Shown here piece after piece: positions 44,393 to 55,189 of a DNA stretch of 64,000 nt; within the stretch, counting starts at the first letter, position 1; each line of letters begins with the position of its first letter. The stretch covers positions 230,548 through 294,547 of the forward strand of contig CAJXLF010000004.1 in the NCBI GenBank assembly GCA_913055805.1, in the 5' to 3' direction. This DNA comes from an uncultured Salinisphaerales bacterium (GTDB taxonomy: Bacteria > Pseudomonadota > Gammaproteobacteria > Nevskiales > CAJXLF01). Position numbers and translations under genes: made by a program. Under the pieces are notes generated by a model. The model was not told where the DNA came from, did no database searches, and was given only the letters and a program-made list of their open reading frames with translations.

Positions 44393-44830
44393 ATGCTCGC
44401 GGAGTTACTTGCCTTTGAGCCTCATTGGATGATTCAGGGTTTGGTACTTATTCTGATCGGGGCGGTTCTTAAGAAACTATACCATCGGGGGTTCCGGCTC
44501 TTTCGTTTGTTTTCTCGCCGGCTCCGTCTAAAGTATTTCAATAAAGTGCGACATATTTCACAACGTCACTATTTAGTACAAGAACAAATCGCTAAAACTT
44601 ACGTTTATCTGGCTATGTTCGTTTTATCTGGCGTGGTTTTTATGTTCGCTTTTCTGGCCGGGCCAGTGTTCTTAGGCAGTCCTGCCTCAAGCAGAGTACT
44701 TTGGATGTTTTTATCTATTCCAATATACGTGCTCGAACTTGGTTACTTGAGCCAAAAAACGTTACTCGAGGGAGTGTTAAAGAGGCATTCTATTATTATT
44801 AATAATTCGTCGAAGTCTTTTTCTCTGTAG
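44393..44830 (+). CDS. Small basic membrane protein of unknown function
   Basis: 145 residues. Membrane segments at about 13-26, 69-90 and 100-117; between the first two lies a strongly basic stretch (KKLYHRGFRLFRLFSRRLRL). No family recognised. Composition is AT-rich, as in the two preceding genes. The unknown pair plus SPFH protein may be a small acquired module, but there is no mobility gene to support it. Confidence 0.55.
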   Translation: MLAELLAFEPHWMIQGLVLILIGAVLKKLYHRGFRLFRLFSRRLRLKYFNKVRHISQRHYLVQEQIAKTYVYLAMFVLSGVVFMFAFLAGPVFLGSPASSRVLWMFLSIPIYVLELGYLSQKTLLEGVLKRHSIIINNSSKSFSL

Positions 44831-44862
44831 TAGCGCTTCATAGCCTGTTGTTGGTGTTTCCC

Positions 44863-45369
44863 GTGAATTATGCGAGCCATTTAAAACTACTGGCCGAGTA
44901 CAACCAGTGGATGAACGAAAAGCTGTATGGCGTTTGTTCGTCCCTGTCTGATGAAGGTCTGCGACAGGATCGCGGCGCGTTTTTCGGTTCGATCTATCTC
45001 ACCCTGAATCACATCATGTATGGTGATCTGGCATTCATGTCGCGGTTTACGGGTGATCCGGAGACAGTGCCTGAGTTGGGGGCCGAATTGTTTGCCGGTT
45101 TCGAGGAACTGAAACAGGCGCGCTTCGCCTTGGACAGCCGTCTGGTTGCCTGGGCGAAAAGTCTTTCACCCGAGTGGCTGGCTGAGGTGCAGACCTACAA
45201 GAGCAAGGTGGATGGCAAGATGCGGTCGGTGCCACGCTGGGCGCTGGTGACGCATATGTTCAATCACCAGACGCATCATCGTGGCCAGATCACGACGCTG
45301 TTGGCGCAGATGGGGCTGGATGTGGGCAGCACGGACATTCCGTTCATGCCGCAATTCGTGGCCGAATAA
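44863..45369 (+). CDS. DinB-like protein
   Basis: 168 residues from a GTG at 44863, chosen to begin at NYASHLKLLAEYNQWMNEKL, the family opening; upstream TTG/GTG codons are possible. Four-helix bundle with a predicted three-His metal site: HIMYGD near residue 48 and NHQTHHRGQ near residue 135. DinB/YfiT-like proteins include thiol transferases; the role is unknown. GC content is back to normal here, so the AT patch ends upstream. Confidence 0.82.
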   Translation: MNYASHLKLLAEYNQWMNEKLYGVCSSLSDEGLRQDRGAFFGSIYLTLNHIMYGDLAFMSRFTGDPETVPELGAELFAGFEELKQARFALDSRLVAWAKSLSPEWLAEVQTYKSKVDGKMRSVPRWALVTHMFNHQTHHRGQITTLLAQMGLDVGSTDIPFMPQFVAE

Positions 45370-45438
45370 CCTGCCAGGTAATCGTGGCTTCTGCGGATTT
45401 ACCGCATAGTGGCTTCAGGTGAGCCAGCGGGATAATAC

Positions 45439-46302
45439 ATGACGATAAACACACCTGAACTCCCACCGAGAAAAACCCTGCAGGTCGAGGGCGCCCGGCT
45501 GTCGCTGATTGATGCCGGCGAAGGTGAGCCGTTGCTGCTGTTGCATGGCTATCCGCAGTCGCTGTTGACCTGGCGTCATCAGATCGGGCCTTTGTCCGGG
45601 CGATACCGCGTGATTGCGCCGGACTGGTTTGGCTGGGGGCAATCCGAGCGAGGCTATGATCATCCGCCGCGTTATTGGGATGAGGCTAAGCGTATCGGTA
45701 GTTTGATGGACGCGCTCGAACTGCCCCGCTGTACTCTCATCGTGCATGACTACGGTGGCTTCCTCGGGCTGGGTTTTGCTGGCCGTTATCCGCAGCGCGT
45801 TCAGCGTCTGGCCATTTTGAACTCGCGTGCCCACCGGGTGTTTCCACCGTCTTCCTATGCACTGTTCTGGATGCTCTGTACCGCCGGCAGGGTGTATGGC
45901 CTGCGGCAGTTGATGGCGGAGATGCCAATAGGCTGGCTGCATCGCCAATTGATGAGGCGCTATCTGCGGCGGGACTGTTTCGACCAGGCGCAGATGGCGG
46001 ACTATATCGACTGGATGAGCAGCCGCGAAGGCAAGCGCTGGTTGCTGCACTTCTTCCGCTATTACGAATTGCCCGAACGTCCCGAACTGATTGCCGGGCT
46101 GCAAAACATAAAATGCCCGGTGGCAATCATTTGGGGCGATCAGGACCCCTACTGTCCCTGGACAACAGCGGTAGACCTGGCCCGACATATTCCCCAGGCA
46201 CGCCTTACACGCCTGGAGGGCGCGGATCATTACGTGATGGAGGAGCGGCCGGGTGAGGTGTTGCAGGCACTGAGCACCCTGCTGGGGATGTCGCCGGGTT
46301 AG
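45439..46302 (+). CDS. Alpha/beta hydrolase of the haloalkane dehalogenase / epoxide hydrolase type
   Basis: 287 residues. Oxyanion region LLLLHGYPQSLLTW, then DWFGWGQSE, and the nucleophile elbow VHDYGGFLG where Asp is the attacking residue, as in epoxide hydrolases and haloalkane dehalogenases. IIWGDQDPYCPW and GADHYVMEE give the acid and His. Substrate not predictable. A perfect inverted repeat follows its stop. Confidence 0.85.
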   Translation: MTINTPELPPRKTLQVEGARLSLIDAGEGEPLLLLHGYPQSLLTWRHQIGPLSGRYRVIAPDWFGWGQSERGYDHPPRYWDEAKRIGSLMDALELPRCTLIVHDYGGFLGLGFAGRYPQRVQRLAILNSRAHRVFPPSSYALFWMLCTAGRVYGLRQLMAEMPIGWLHRQLMRRYLRRDCFDQAQMADYIDWMSSREGKRWLLHFFRYYELPERPELIAGLQNIKCPVAIIWGDQDPYCPWTTAVDLARHIPQARLTRLEGADHYVMEERPGEVLQALSTLLGMSPG

Positions 46303-46305
46303 TTT

Positions 46306-46337
46306 CGCCGAGGTTAACATCTGTGTTAACCTCGGCG
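46306..46337. promoter_or_regulatory. Perfect 14-bp inverted repeat, likely antitoxin operator
   Basis: cgccgaggttaaca and tgttaacctcggcg flank a 4-nt spacer, with no mismatches, ending one base before the toxin ATG. GTTAAC-centred dyads are typical XRE-antitoxin operators. As an RNA it could also form a hairpin, but no T run follows, so a terminator is less likely. Confidence 0.7.
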
Positions 46338-46338
46338 A

Positions 46339-46686
46339 ATGAAAAAATAATTTTCTACTGGATGGTGTCCGGGCGATGTCCTGTGGAAGAGTTTCTGAAT
46401 TCACTGGACTCGAAACGGGCACAGAAAGTTGCCTGGGTGCTCCAACTGGTAGAGGAGCTTTCTCGTACCTGTTCAGTACTTCAAGAAGCTGATTGGTTCT
46501 GAAGACATTTGGGAGGTTCGAGTTAAGGCGGGCAACAATATATTCAGGATTCTTGGTTTTCTGGACGGTGACAGGTTGGTAGTTTTGAATCATGCCTTTC
46601 AGAAGAAGACGCAGAAAACGCCGCTGAAGGAAATTCGGGTAGCAGAGAATCGCAAACGCGATTACCTCGCAAGGAAACGATCATGA
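46339..46686 (+). pseudogene. higB: HigB/RelE-type toxin broken by two frameshifts
   Basis: Conceptual translation in three pieces gives a Gp49-like HigB toxin: IIFYWMVSGRCPVEEFLNSL, KVAWVLQLVEEL, then in another frame PVQYFKKLIGSEDIWEVRVK and VVLNHAFQKKTQKTP. The ATG runs into TAA after six A residues (seven would restore the frame), and the second break, at 46464-46469, looks like loss of one GT from CGTGTACCT. The 3' end overlaps the antitoxin by 4 nt. Confidence 0.82.
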
Positions 46687-46958
46687 GTGATCTCCAGGCA
46701 TATATATCTAAGCGCCGTACTGAAGATCCGGCTTTCGATGAAGGTTTTGAAGAAGGTTACAAATCTTTCAGGATTGGCGCGTTGCTGAGACAAGCCCGTG
46801 AAGCCTCTGGTCTGACACAGGCCGAAATGGCTGAGAGACTGCATACGAAAAAGTCTGCCATCTCCAGGATCGAAAACCATGCCGAGGATATACGGCTCTC
46901 TACGCTGGAAAAATTCGCCTCTGCGCTGGGTCGTTCGCTCGAAGTATCAATTCGATAA
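46683..46958 (+). CDS. higA: HigA-like XRE antitoxin
   Basis: 91 residues. Helix-turn-helix: GALLRQAREASGLTQAEMAERL, then TKKSAISRIENH. The N-terminal region FDEGFEEGYKSFRIG is typical of antitoxins of this toxin-first arrangement. It overlaps the broken toxin (ATGA) and is intact, so it may still bind the palindrome at 46306-46337. Its 3' end overlaps the convergent aroE by 12 nt. Confidence 0.85.
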   Translation: MSDLQAYISKRRTEDPAFDEGFEEGYKSFRIGALLRQAREASGLTQAEMAERLHTKKSAISRIENHAEDIRLSTLEKFASALGRSLEVSIR

Positions 46959-47759
46959 GGTTTTTCGTATTTCCGCGGTATCCGGCCGCACCCCTCGCCA
47001 GATATAAAACGACTCCGCCGCCTGCTCCACCAGCATGCCCAGGCCATCGGCGGCCGTGGCCGCGCCATGCGCTTTGCCCCATTGCTGGAAGGCGGTGGGT
47101 TCATTGCCATAGGCCATGTCGTAGACCGCAGCGCCGGGTTTGAGGATGTCGTTCGGTAGTTCGGGCATCTGCCCTGAAAGCCCCATGGATGTGCCGTTGA
47201 TGATGAGGTCGAAGGCCTGGGTGCCGAGCTCGCCGTAGTCACAGCCGCTGAGATTGCCCCAGGTACAGAAGTGGTCGGCCAGCAGGATGGCTTTCTCCAG
47301 GGTGCGGTTGGCGATGACGATGTGTCGTGGGTGTTCGGCCAGCAAGGGGCCCAGTACACCGCGCACAGCGCCGCCGGCGCCAAGGATGAGGATGTTCCGG
47401 TCTTTCAGCGTCAGGCCCAGGTTACGGGTGAGATCGTTGACCAGGCCGGCACCGTCGGTGTTGTCCGCCAGAATCTGGCCTTCGTCGGTAAAGCTGAGGG
47501 TGTTCACGGCCTCGGCCATGCGGGCGCGTTCTGAAACCTCGTCAGCGATGTCAAAAGCCTGCTGCTTGAAGGGCACGGTGACATTGAGACCCTTGCCACC
47601 CGCCTGCCGGAAATGCTGCACGGTGTCGGCAAAGGCGTCTTCTTCAGCAAAGACTTTTTCGTAGCTCAGGGATTCGCCGGTTTGTTCTGCAAAGCGGCTG
47701 TGGATCTGTGGCGACTTGCTGTGTTCCACCGGATTGCCGATGACGCCGTAACGGTCCAT
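46947..47759 (-). CDS. aroE: Shikimate dehydrogenase
   Basis: 270 residues. NADPH-dependent step of the shikimate pathway. Seen: GNPVEHSKSPQIHS, catalytic Lys/Asp in NVTVPFKQ and [10 protein letters not shown], Rossmann loop LILGAGGAVRGVL with NRT following. It is followed downstream on the same strand by nothing within 100 bp; the GST and hemB genes lie upstream. Confidence 0.96.
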   Translation of the reverse strand: MDRYGVIGNPVEHSKSPQIHSRFAEQTGESLSYEKVFAEEDAFADTVQHFRQAGGKGLNVTVPFKQQAFDIADEVSERARMAEAVNTLSFTDEGQILADNTDGAGLVNDLTRNLGLTLKDRNILILGAGGAVRGVLGPLLAEHPRHIVIANRTLEKAILLADHFCTWGNLSGCDYGELGTQAFDLIINGTSMGLSGQMPELPNDILKPGAAVYDMAYGNEPTAFQQWGKAHGAATAADGLGMLVEQAAESFYIWRGVRPDTAEIRKTLSN

Positions 47760-47765
47760 GACGAA

Positions 47766-48479
47766 CTAGTCCAGAATCAGGTCGGAGAAAAATTCCGCCC
47801 GCATGCGGGCGCAGTAAGCCGGCAGGTTGGCGTGGCGGTTCACCAGTTTGGGGAAATCCCAGTGCAGTTCGGGCGTGCCCAGGTTGGCCACAAATGCGTA
47901 CACAGTCGCGTCTATGCCATGCGGCTTGTCGCCGAGAAAATAGGGCTTGCTGCCCAATTGAGTGGCCACCGCATCAAGATCCAACCCGACGCGATGCATG
48001 ACCTCTTCCTTGGAATGCCGGCTCAGGCCCTGGCCATGCGCGTCGCGGCGCGCCTGCTTGTTGGCCAGGCGGCAGACCAGTTGTTTGATGCCGGGTGGGA
48101 AGCTGCCAAACCAGACTTCCTTCACTTCGGCCCAGACGGCCGGGTCGACCCAGCGGCCATAGACGATACCCCAGTAGCTGTGTTCTTCCAGCATGCGCTG
48201 ATAGGCGGTGGCGATGGCGCGCTGCTCGGCCGTCAGGTCGCTGTCCAGCTGTACGTCACAGGCCCGGGTGAGGTATTCAATGATGGAGCTGCTGTCGGCA
48301 ATGCGGTTGCCGTCATGCTCGATCATCGGCAGCTTGGCCATGGGCGCCTTGCGCGGGTCCAGCAGTTCCTTGATCTTGTATTCCAGCCCGGCCAGCCGCA
48401 GCCAGGTTTCCATTTTCATGCAGAAGGGGCTGGCATTGGGCAGGCCCATGGCGCGTTTGTACTGATACAGCGTGATCAT
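47766..48479 (-). CDS. Glutathione S-transferase family protein
   Basis: 237 residues. N-terminal thioredoxin-like domain with NASPFCMKMETWLRLAG and the glutathione contact IADSSSIIEYL, then an all-helical C-terminal domain. The pattern fits the GST subfamily with a failed-axon-connection-like C-terminal part. Substrate unknown. It is 6 bp upstream of aroE, possibly in one transcript. Confidence 0.82.
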   Translation of the reverse strand: MITLYQYKRAMGLPNASPFCMKMETWLRLAGLEYKIKELLDPRKAPMAKLPMIEHDGNRIADSSSIIEYLTRACDVQLDSDLTAEQRAIATAYQRMLEEHSYWGIVYGRWVDPAVWAEVKEVWFGSFPPGIKQLVCRLANKQARRDAHGQGLSRHSKEEVMHRVGLDLDAVATQLGSKPYFLGDKPHGIDATVYAFVANLGTPELHWDFPKLVNRHANLPAYCARMRAEFFSDLILD

Positions 48480-48549
48480 GACGGCCTCCTTGCGAGTGAG
48501 ATATGAGCCTGAGCCCCTGGGGTCATGATGGCAATAACCTGCCGGGTTA

Positions 48550-50428
<1,879 letters not shown>

Positions 50429-50485
50429 TTTGCCACGCCCGGTCCCAGAGTATGATGAAACGAAAATATACCGAGAGAACGCACC

Positions 50486-51448
50486 ATGCATGACACCCTG
50501 CCCCTGCTGGAGCTGACCGATTTTCCGCCGATTCGGCGCAAGACGCTCGACACTCTGCAGGTGAACCTCGGCTATCTGTGCAACATTGCCTGCCTGCATT
50601 GCCACGTGGGCGCCGGCCCCAGGCGCAAGGAACTCATGGACCGCGACAACATCGAGCTGGTGCTGGAGTTTCTGGACAGACAGAACATCAAGACGCTGGA
50701 TGTTACGGGCGGTTCGCCGGAAATGAATCCGCATTTCCGTTATCTCATGTCCAGCGCTGCCAGCATGGGCGTGCATCTCATGGACCGCCTGAACCCCACC
50801 ATCATTGAAGAACCCGGCTATGAGTGGGTGGCGGATTTTCTGGCCGAACAGCGCATGGAAGTGGTGGCCTCCCTGCCCTGTTATTCCGAGGACAATGTCG
50901 ATGCGCAGCGTGGTGACGGGGTATTCGAGAGCAGCATACGCGCCCTGCGCAAGCTCAATGACCTGGGCTACGGCAAGCCCGGTACCGGGCTGGAACTGAA
51001 TCTGGTCTATAACCCGCTGGGCCCGAGTCTGCCACCGCCACAGGCCGCGCTGGAAGCCGACTACAAACAGCATCTCGGGGATGAATTCGGTATTGAATTC
51101 AATCAGTTATTTACACTGGCCAATATGCCGATCCAGCGTTTCGGCAGCGTGCTGGTGTCCAAGGGGCAATTCGACGATTACATGCAGCTGCTCAAGGATG
51201 CCTATCGCCGCGACAACCTGGAAAACGTCATGTGCCGGACACTGATCAGCGTGGACTGGCAGGGCTATGTGCACGACTGCGATTTCAACCAGATGCTGAG
51301 CATGCCGATCGGCGCCTACCCCAAGCCGCGCACCCATCTGCGCGAACTGGTTAACGAAGATTTGAAGGGCAAGCCGATTGCGATTGCGGATCATTGTTAC
51401 GGCTGTACAGCAGGACAAGGATCCTCGTGTGGAGGGGCTTTGAATTGA
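50486..51448 (+). CDS. arsS: Arsenosugar biosynthesis radical SAM protein ArsS
   Basis: 320 residues. Radical SAM cluster C32-x3-C36-x2-C39 in LGYLCNIACLHCHVGAGP, then TGGSPEMNPHFR. The C-terminal region has conserved cysteines at CRTLISVDW, DCDFNQML and CYGCTAGQGSSCGG, as in ArsS. It is thought to add the 5'-deoxyadenosyl group to methylated arsenic in arsenosugar synthesis. Upstream of arsM. Confidence 0.88.
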   Translation: MHDTLPLLELTDFPPIRRKTLDTLQVNLGYLCNIACLHCHVGAGPRRKELMDRDNIELVLEFLDRQNIKTLDVTGGSPEMNPHFRYLMSSAASMGVHLMDRLNPTIIEEPGYEWVADFLAEQRMEVVASLPCYSEDNVDAQRGDGVFESSIRALRKLNDLGYGKPGTGLELNLVYNPLGPSLPPPQAALEADYKQHLGDEFGIEFNQLFTLANMPIQRFGSVLVSKGQFDDYMQLLKDAYRRDNLENVMCRTLISVDWQGYVHDCDFNQMLSMPIGAYPKPRTHLRELVNEDLKGKPIAIADHCYGCTAGQGSSCGGALN

Positions 51449-51514
51449 AATGTTCTCCTGCAAAGTGTCGGGACCTGAACCCATGAAGGCATCACAGAAA
51501 ATTAATCTGTGTTC

Positions 51515-51533
51515 ATCTGTGTAATCTGTGGAT
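51515..51533 (+). repeat. Copy 1 of a 19-bp dispersed repeat
   Basis: ATCTGTGTAATCTGTGGAT, identical to copies at 58585-58603 (inverted) and 58781-58799. It lies between arsS and arsM, just upstream of the arsM start. Confidence 0.85.
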
Positions 51534-51541
51534 AAGAAATC

Positions 51542-52666
51542 ATGAGCGTATCAAGCGTATTGGAAAGATATTCAGCCGGCGCCAAGGCGCGTGAGGAAGC
51601 CCTGTGCTGCCCGGTGGATTACGACACCGAGTTGCTGAAAATCCTGCCGCAGGAAATCATCGAGCGGGACTATGGCTGTGGCGACCCGTCGCGCTATGTG
51701 CGCGAAGGCGACACGGTGCTGGACCTGGGTTCCGGCGGCGGCAAGATCTGTTACATGGCAGCCCAGCTGGCTGGCCCCGAAGGGCGCATTCTGGGTGTCG
51801 ACATGAATGACGACATGCTGGCCCTGGCGCGCAAGTACCAGAAGGAAATGGCGAACAAGCTGGGCGGCGACCGGGTGGCCTTCCACAAGGGCCAGATCCA
51901 GGATCTGGCGCTGAGCCTGGATGCGGTCGAGGCCCATCTGGAGCAGTATCCGGTGAAGACGGCCAGTGACCTGCTGGCTTTCAAGGCCTGGCAGGAGCAT
52001 GAACGTCAGGCGCGCCCCATGATTGCTGATAACTCGGTCGATCTGGTGGTATCCAACTGCGTACTCAATCTGGTCGGCGAGGCCGACCGTGCCCAGCTCA
52101 TCAGCGAGATTCAGCGCGTGCTCAAGCCGGGCGGCCGCGTGGCCATTTCCGACATCGTGGCCGACGAGCATGTGCCGCAGCATCTGAAGGATGACCCCAA
52201 GCTGTGGAGCGGCTGCATTTCCGGCGCCTTCCAGGAGCATGATTTCCTGCGGGCCTTCGCAGACAACGGCTTCCGTGCGGTGGGTTACGACAAATGGGAC
52301 CCCAATCCCTGGCAGGTGGTGGAAGGCATCGAGTTCCGCTCGGTCACGCTGACCGCCGTGAAGGCCGACCCCAGTGAATGCATCGACCGCGGTCATGCAG
52401 TGATGTACCGCGGCCCCTTCAGCTCGGTATGGGACGACGAGGGGCACGAATTCCGCCGTGGCGAACGCATGGCGGTCTGCGAGCGTACCTACAAGCTGAT
52501 TACCGAAGGTCCCTACAAGGATGCCTTCATCGGCATTACGTCGGTCGAGTTGCGGGAGCCACAGGCCTGGTGTGCGCCCAGCGGTACTGTGCGCCCGGCA
52601 GCCGAAACCAAGGGCGCAAGCCATGAGGGTTCCGACAACTGCTGCACACCGGGGAGTTGCTGCTAA
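51542..52666 (+). CDS. arsM: Arsenic methyltransferase ArsM (arsenosugar pathway)
   Basis: 374 residues. SAM motif VLDLGSGGGKICYMAA at about residue 59 and DMNDDMLALA. The conserved arsenic-binding cysteines appear as C46 (YGCG), C173 (SNCVLNL) and C225 (SGCISGA), the CmArsM-like trio. The C-terminus NCCTPGSCC adds extra thiols. An extra helical insert at about 120-160 is present. Expected to methylate As(III), feeding ArsS. Confidence 0.88.
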   Translation: MSVSSVLERYSAGAKAREEALCCPVDYDTELLKILPQEIIERDYGCGDPSRYVREGDTVLDLGSGGGKICYMAAQLAGPEGRILGVDMNDDMLALARKYQKEMANKLGGDRVAFHKGQIQDLALSLDAVEAHLEQYPVKTASDLLAFKAWQEHERQARPMIADNSVDLVVSNCVLNLVGEADRAQLISEIQRVLKPGGRVAISDIVADEHVPQHLKDDPKLWSGCISGAFQEHDFLRAFADNGFRAVGYDKWDPNPWQVVEGIEFRSVTLTAVKADPSECIDRGHAVMYRGPFSSVWDDEGHEFRRGERMAVCERTYKLITEGPYKDAFIGITSVELREPQAWCAPSGTVRPAAETKGASHEGSDNCCTPGSCC

Positions 52667-52675
52667 ACTCCCCGC

Positions 52676-53425
52676 ATGAGTGATACGGGAGACACCTCGA
52701 TGCGTGCACACGGACTGGCACTGGGCTTGTGCCTTGCGATAGCCATGGTCATTTCCGCATGGATGGTGGCCAACACCATTCGCTACGTGAAACTCTCCAA
52801 CGACACCATCACGGTGAAAGGCTACGCCGAAGTGGGCGTAACGGCCGACACCGGCGTCTGGCGCGGCAAGCTGGTGGCGCGCGGGTTGAATCTGGAAGAC
52901 GCCTACCGTGAGCTTGAACTGGCCGTACAGCGCTTTCTGGAATTCGCCAGTAGTCAGGGCATCGAGGCGACGCTGATCGAGCTGGAGCCGGCCAACAGCT
53001 ACATCAATCATCCGGTGGTGGATGGCCATACTCTCACCGGTCAGGTGGAGAGCTACACCCTGGAACGGCGCTTCAGTTACACCTCCAGTGACGTGGCGCG
53101 TATTGGCGAGATCGCCCGTGCGTCCGTGGATCTGCTGCGCCTGGGTGTGGACATGCAGAGCTGGTCGCCCGAGTACTATGTGAGCGCGATTGACGATGTG
53201 AAGCTTGAGCTGCTGTCCAAGGCCACCGCCAATGCCATGGAGCGCGCCGAGCGTCTGGCTGAAAGCAGCGGCGTCAAGGTGGGTCGGCTGCGTTCAGCGA
53301 GTCAGGGCGTGTTCCAGATCACACCGCCGAACTCCACCGATGTGTCGGACTACGGCATGTATGACACCCGCACTATCGACAAGACGGCCAAGGCGGTAGT
53401 GACCGCAACCTACGCTATTCGTTAA
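52676..53425 (+). CDS. SIMPL-domain periplasmic protein (DUF541)
   Basis: 249 residues from ATG 52676 (ATG 52700 with GGGAGA upstream is an alternative). N-terminal hydrophobic segment GLALGLCLAIAMVISAWMV acts as signal anchor. SIMPL pattern: VKGYAEVGVTADTGVWRGKL, QGIEATLIELEPANSYINH and NAMERAERLAESSGVKVGRL. Function unknown; family members are envelope-associated. 9 bp after arsM, so possibly the same transcript. Confidence 0.8.
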   Translation: MSDTGDTSMRAHGLALGLCLAIAMVISAWMVANTIRYVKLSNDTITVKGYAEVGVTADTGVWRGKLVARGLNLEDAYRELELAVQRFLEFASSQGIEATLIELEPANSYINHPVVDGHTLTGQVESYTLERRFSYTSSDVARIGEIARASVDLLRLGVDMQSWSPEYYVSAIDDVKLELLSKATANAMERAERLAESSGVKVGRLRSASQGVFQITPPNSTDVSDYGMYDTRTIDKTAKAVVTATYAIR

Positions 53426-53496
53426 CGTGCTGGGCCGAAGGCCTGCCTGTCAGATGGCAGGGATTCGTCGATTCGGCTATAGCCTCACTCGAAGTG

Positions 53497-54309
53497 TTAG
53501 ACGAACATCACCAGAATTACGCTGCCCAGCACTACCCGGTAAATCACGAAGGGCAGAAAGCCGATTCGTTCCAGCAGCTTCAGCAGGAAGTGAATGCAGC
53601 CCAGGCCGGTAACAAAGGCCGCGCCTGAGCCGACCACAATCGCGCCCCAGTCTTCCGCGCCCGGAGTCAGGATCAGCACGGTCAGTTCGTATATGAACGC
53701 CAGCAGAATCACCGGCAAGGCCATCAGGAAGGACAGCCGGGCCGCAGCGGTACGCGACAACCCCAAAGCCATGGCGGCGGTCATAGTGATGCCTGAACGC
53801 GAGGTGCCGGGAAACAACGCCAGCGCCTGGGCGCAGCCGATCAGGAAGAACTCGCCCCAGCGCAGCTCGCCTTCCTTGCGATCACCACGCAGGGAGGCGT
53901 CGGCCCACCACATGAGCAGGCCGAATATGATCAGGTTGCCGGCGACCAGTGAAGGCGCATCGAACTCCAGTTCCAATACATTTTGCAGTAGCAGCCCCAA
54001 CACGCCGGCCGGGATGGTGGCGACCAGCAGACCCCAGGCCATGCGCATGTCGGGATCGCTTTCGCGGCCGCCTTCCGGGCGGTGATACAGGGAGCGAAAG
54101 CCGCCGCTGATGATGGGACCCAGATCCCGTCGAAAGTAGAGTGCTACCGCCAGAAAGGTGCCGAAATGCACCGCCACATCAAAGGCCAGGCTCTGGTCCT
54201 TCCAGCCCATCATCAAGGGGGCGAGCACCAGATGGCCCGAACTTGAGATGGGCAGAAATTCTGTCAGTCCCTGAAGAATCCCCAGCAGGGCGGCGTGCAA
54301 ATGATCCAT
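53497..54309 (-). CDS. uppP: Undecaprenyl-diphosphatase
   Basis: 270 residues, about seven or eight membrane helices. Recycles undecaprenyl pyrophosphate for peptidoglycan synthesis and gives bacitracin resistance. Seen: GLTEFLPISSSGHLVL near the N-terminus and FPGTSRSGITMTAA, the two conserved catalytic motifs. Convergent with the SIMPL gene. Confidence 0.96.
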   Translation of the reverse strand: MDHLHAALLGILQGLTEFLPISSSGHLVLAPLMMGWKDQSLAFDVAVHFGTFLAVALYFRRDLGPIISGGFRSLYHRPEGGRESDPDMRMAWGLLVATIPAGVLGLLLQNVLELEFDAPSLVAGNLIIFGLLMWWADASLRGDRKEGELRWGEFFLIGCAQALALFPGTSRSGITMTAAMALGLSRTAAARLSFLMALPVILLAFIYELTVLILTPGAEDWGAIVVGSGAAFVTGLGCIHFLLKLLERIGFLPFVIYRVVLGSVILVMFV

Positions 54310-54416
54310 GGCCTCTCAACTCTTTGGTTTTTACAGTGAAAACGCCGTTAGACTAGGCGCAACCACAATCCATGGGGCGCAGTCAGATGGGCGATCAAGT
54401 GAAGGATGATAGCGGA

Positions 54417-55157
54417 ATGCAGGAACGCGTGGCGCTGGTCACCGGCGGCGCCCGCCGTATCGGTGAAGCCATCGTGCGTGAACTGCATGACGACGGCTAC
54501 AAGGTGGCCATTCATTGCCGTGATTCCGTGGATGACGCCAGAGTGCTGGCCGAAGAACTGAACGAGGCCTATCCCGGCACGGCTATCGTCATCAGCGGTG
54601 ACCTGCTGGATGTCGAAAGTCTGCAGGATCTGGTGGACGAAGTGCTCAACGAATGGGGCCAGCTGGATGCGCTGGTCAACAATGCTTCCAGTTTTTATCC
54701 CACACCGCTGGCTGAAGTGGCCGAGCCGGATTGGGATGACCTTACGGGCAGCAATCTGAAAGCGCCCCTGTTTCTGTGTCAGGCAGCCATGGATGCCCTC
54801 GCCGAAAGCGGCGGCGCTATCGTTAATATCGCTGACGCCGGCTGGGAGCGGCCGCTGGCCCGGCATCCCGTATATGCAGCCGCCAAGGGCGGGTTGGTAG
54901 CGCTCACGCGCTCACTGGCGCGCGACCTGGCGCCGGACGTGCGGGTCAATGCCGTTGCGCCCGGCATCATCCTGTGGCCCGAGCATGAGACCCCGGAAGC
55001 GGAGGTGGCCGAACGTTATATCAGCCGCATTCCCATGCAGCGTATGGGCGAGCCGGAGGATATAGCCAGTGCGGTGCGCTTCCTGCTGAGCGAGGAAGCC
55101 AGCTATGTCACCGGGCAGGTTCTGAATGTAGATGGTGGCGCGTCGGTAATGAGGTAA
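54417..55157 (+). CDS. Pteridine reductase-type SDR (FolM-like)
   Basis: 246 residues from ATG 54417; in-frame ATGs at 54372 and 54387 are alternatives. NADPH motif VALVTGGARRIGEAI with the TGGxRRIG form typical of pteridine reductases, VNNASSFYPTPLAEV, and catalytic YAAAKGG. It would reduce dihydrobiopterin or dihydrofolate. Convergent with the MOSC-folK-folB cluster, which supports a folate/pterin role. Confidence 0.78.
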   Translation: MQERVALVTGGARRIGEAIVRELHDDGYKVAIHCRDSVDDARVLAEELNEAYPGTAIVISGDLLDVESLQDLVDEVLNEWGQLDALVNNASSFYPTPLAEVAEPDWDDLTGSNLKAPLFLCQAAMDALAESGGAIVNIADAGWERPLARHPVYAAAKGGLVALTRSLARDLAPDVRVNAVAPGIILWPEHETPEAEVAERYISRIPMQRMGEPEDIASAVRFLLSEEASYVTGQVLNVDGGASVMR

Positions 55158-55189
55158 CTGCGGACATTGTGACGGTCTTGCCGACGTCG

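Noticed and set aside
46339..46500. Programmed frameshifting to make an active toxin
   Set aside because: A six-A run gives some slippage potential, but a second break at 46464-46469 also needs correction; decay is simpler.
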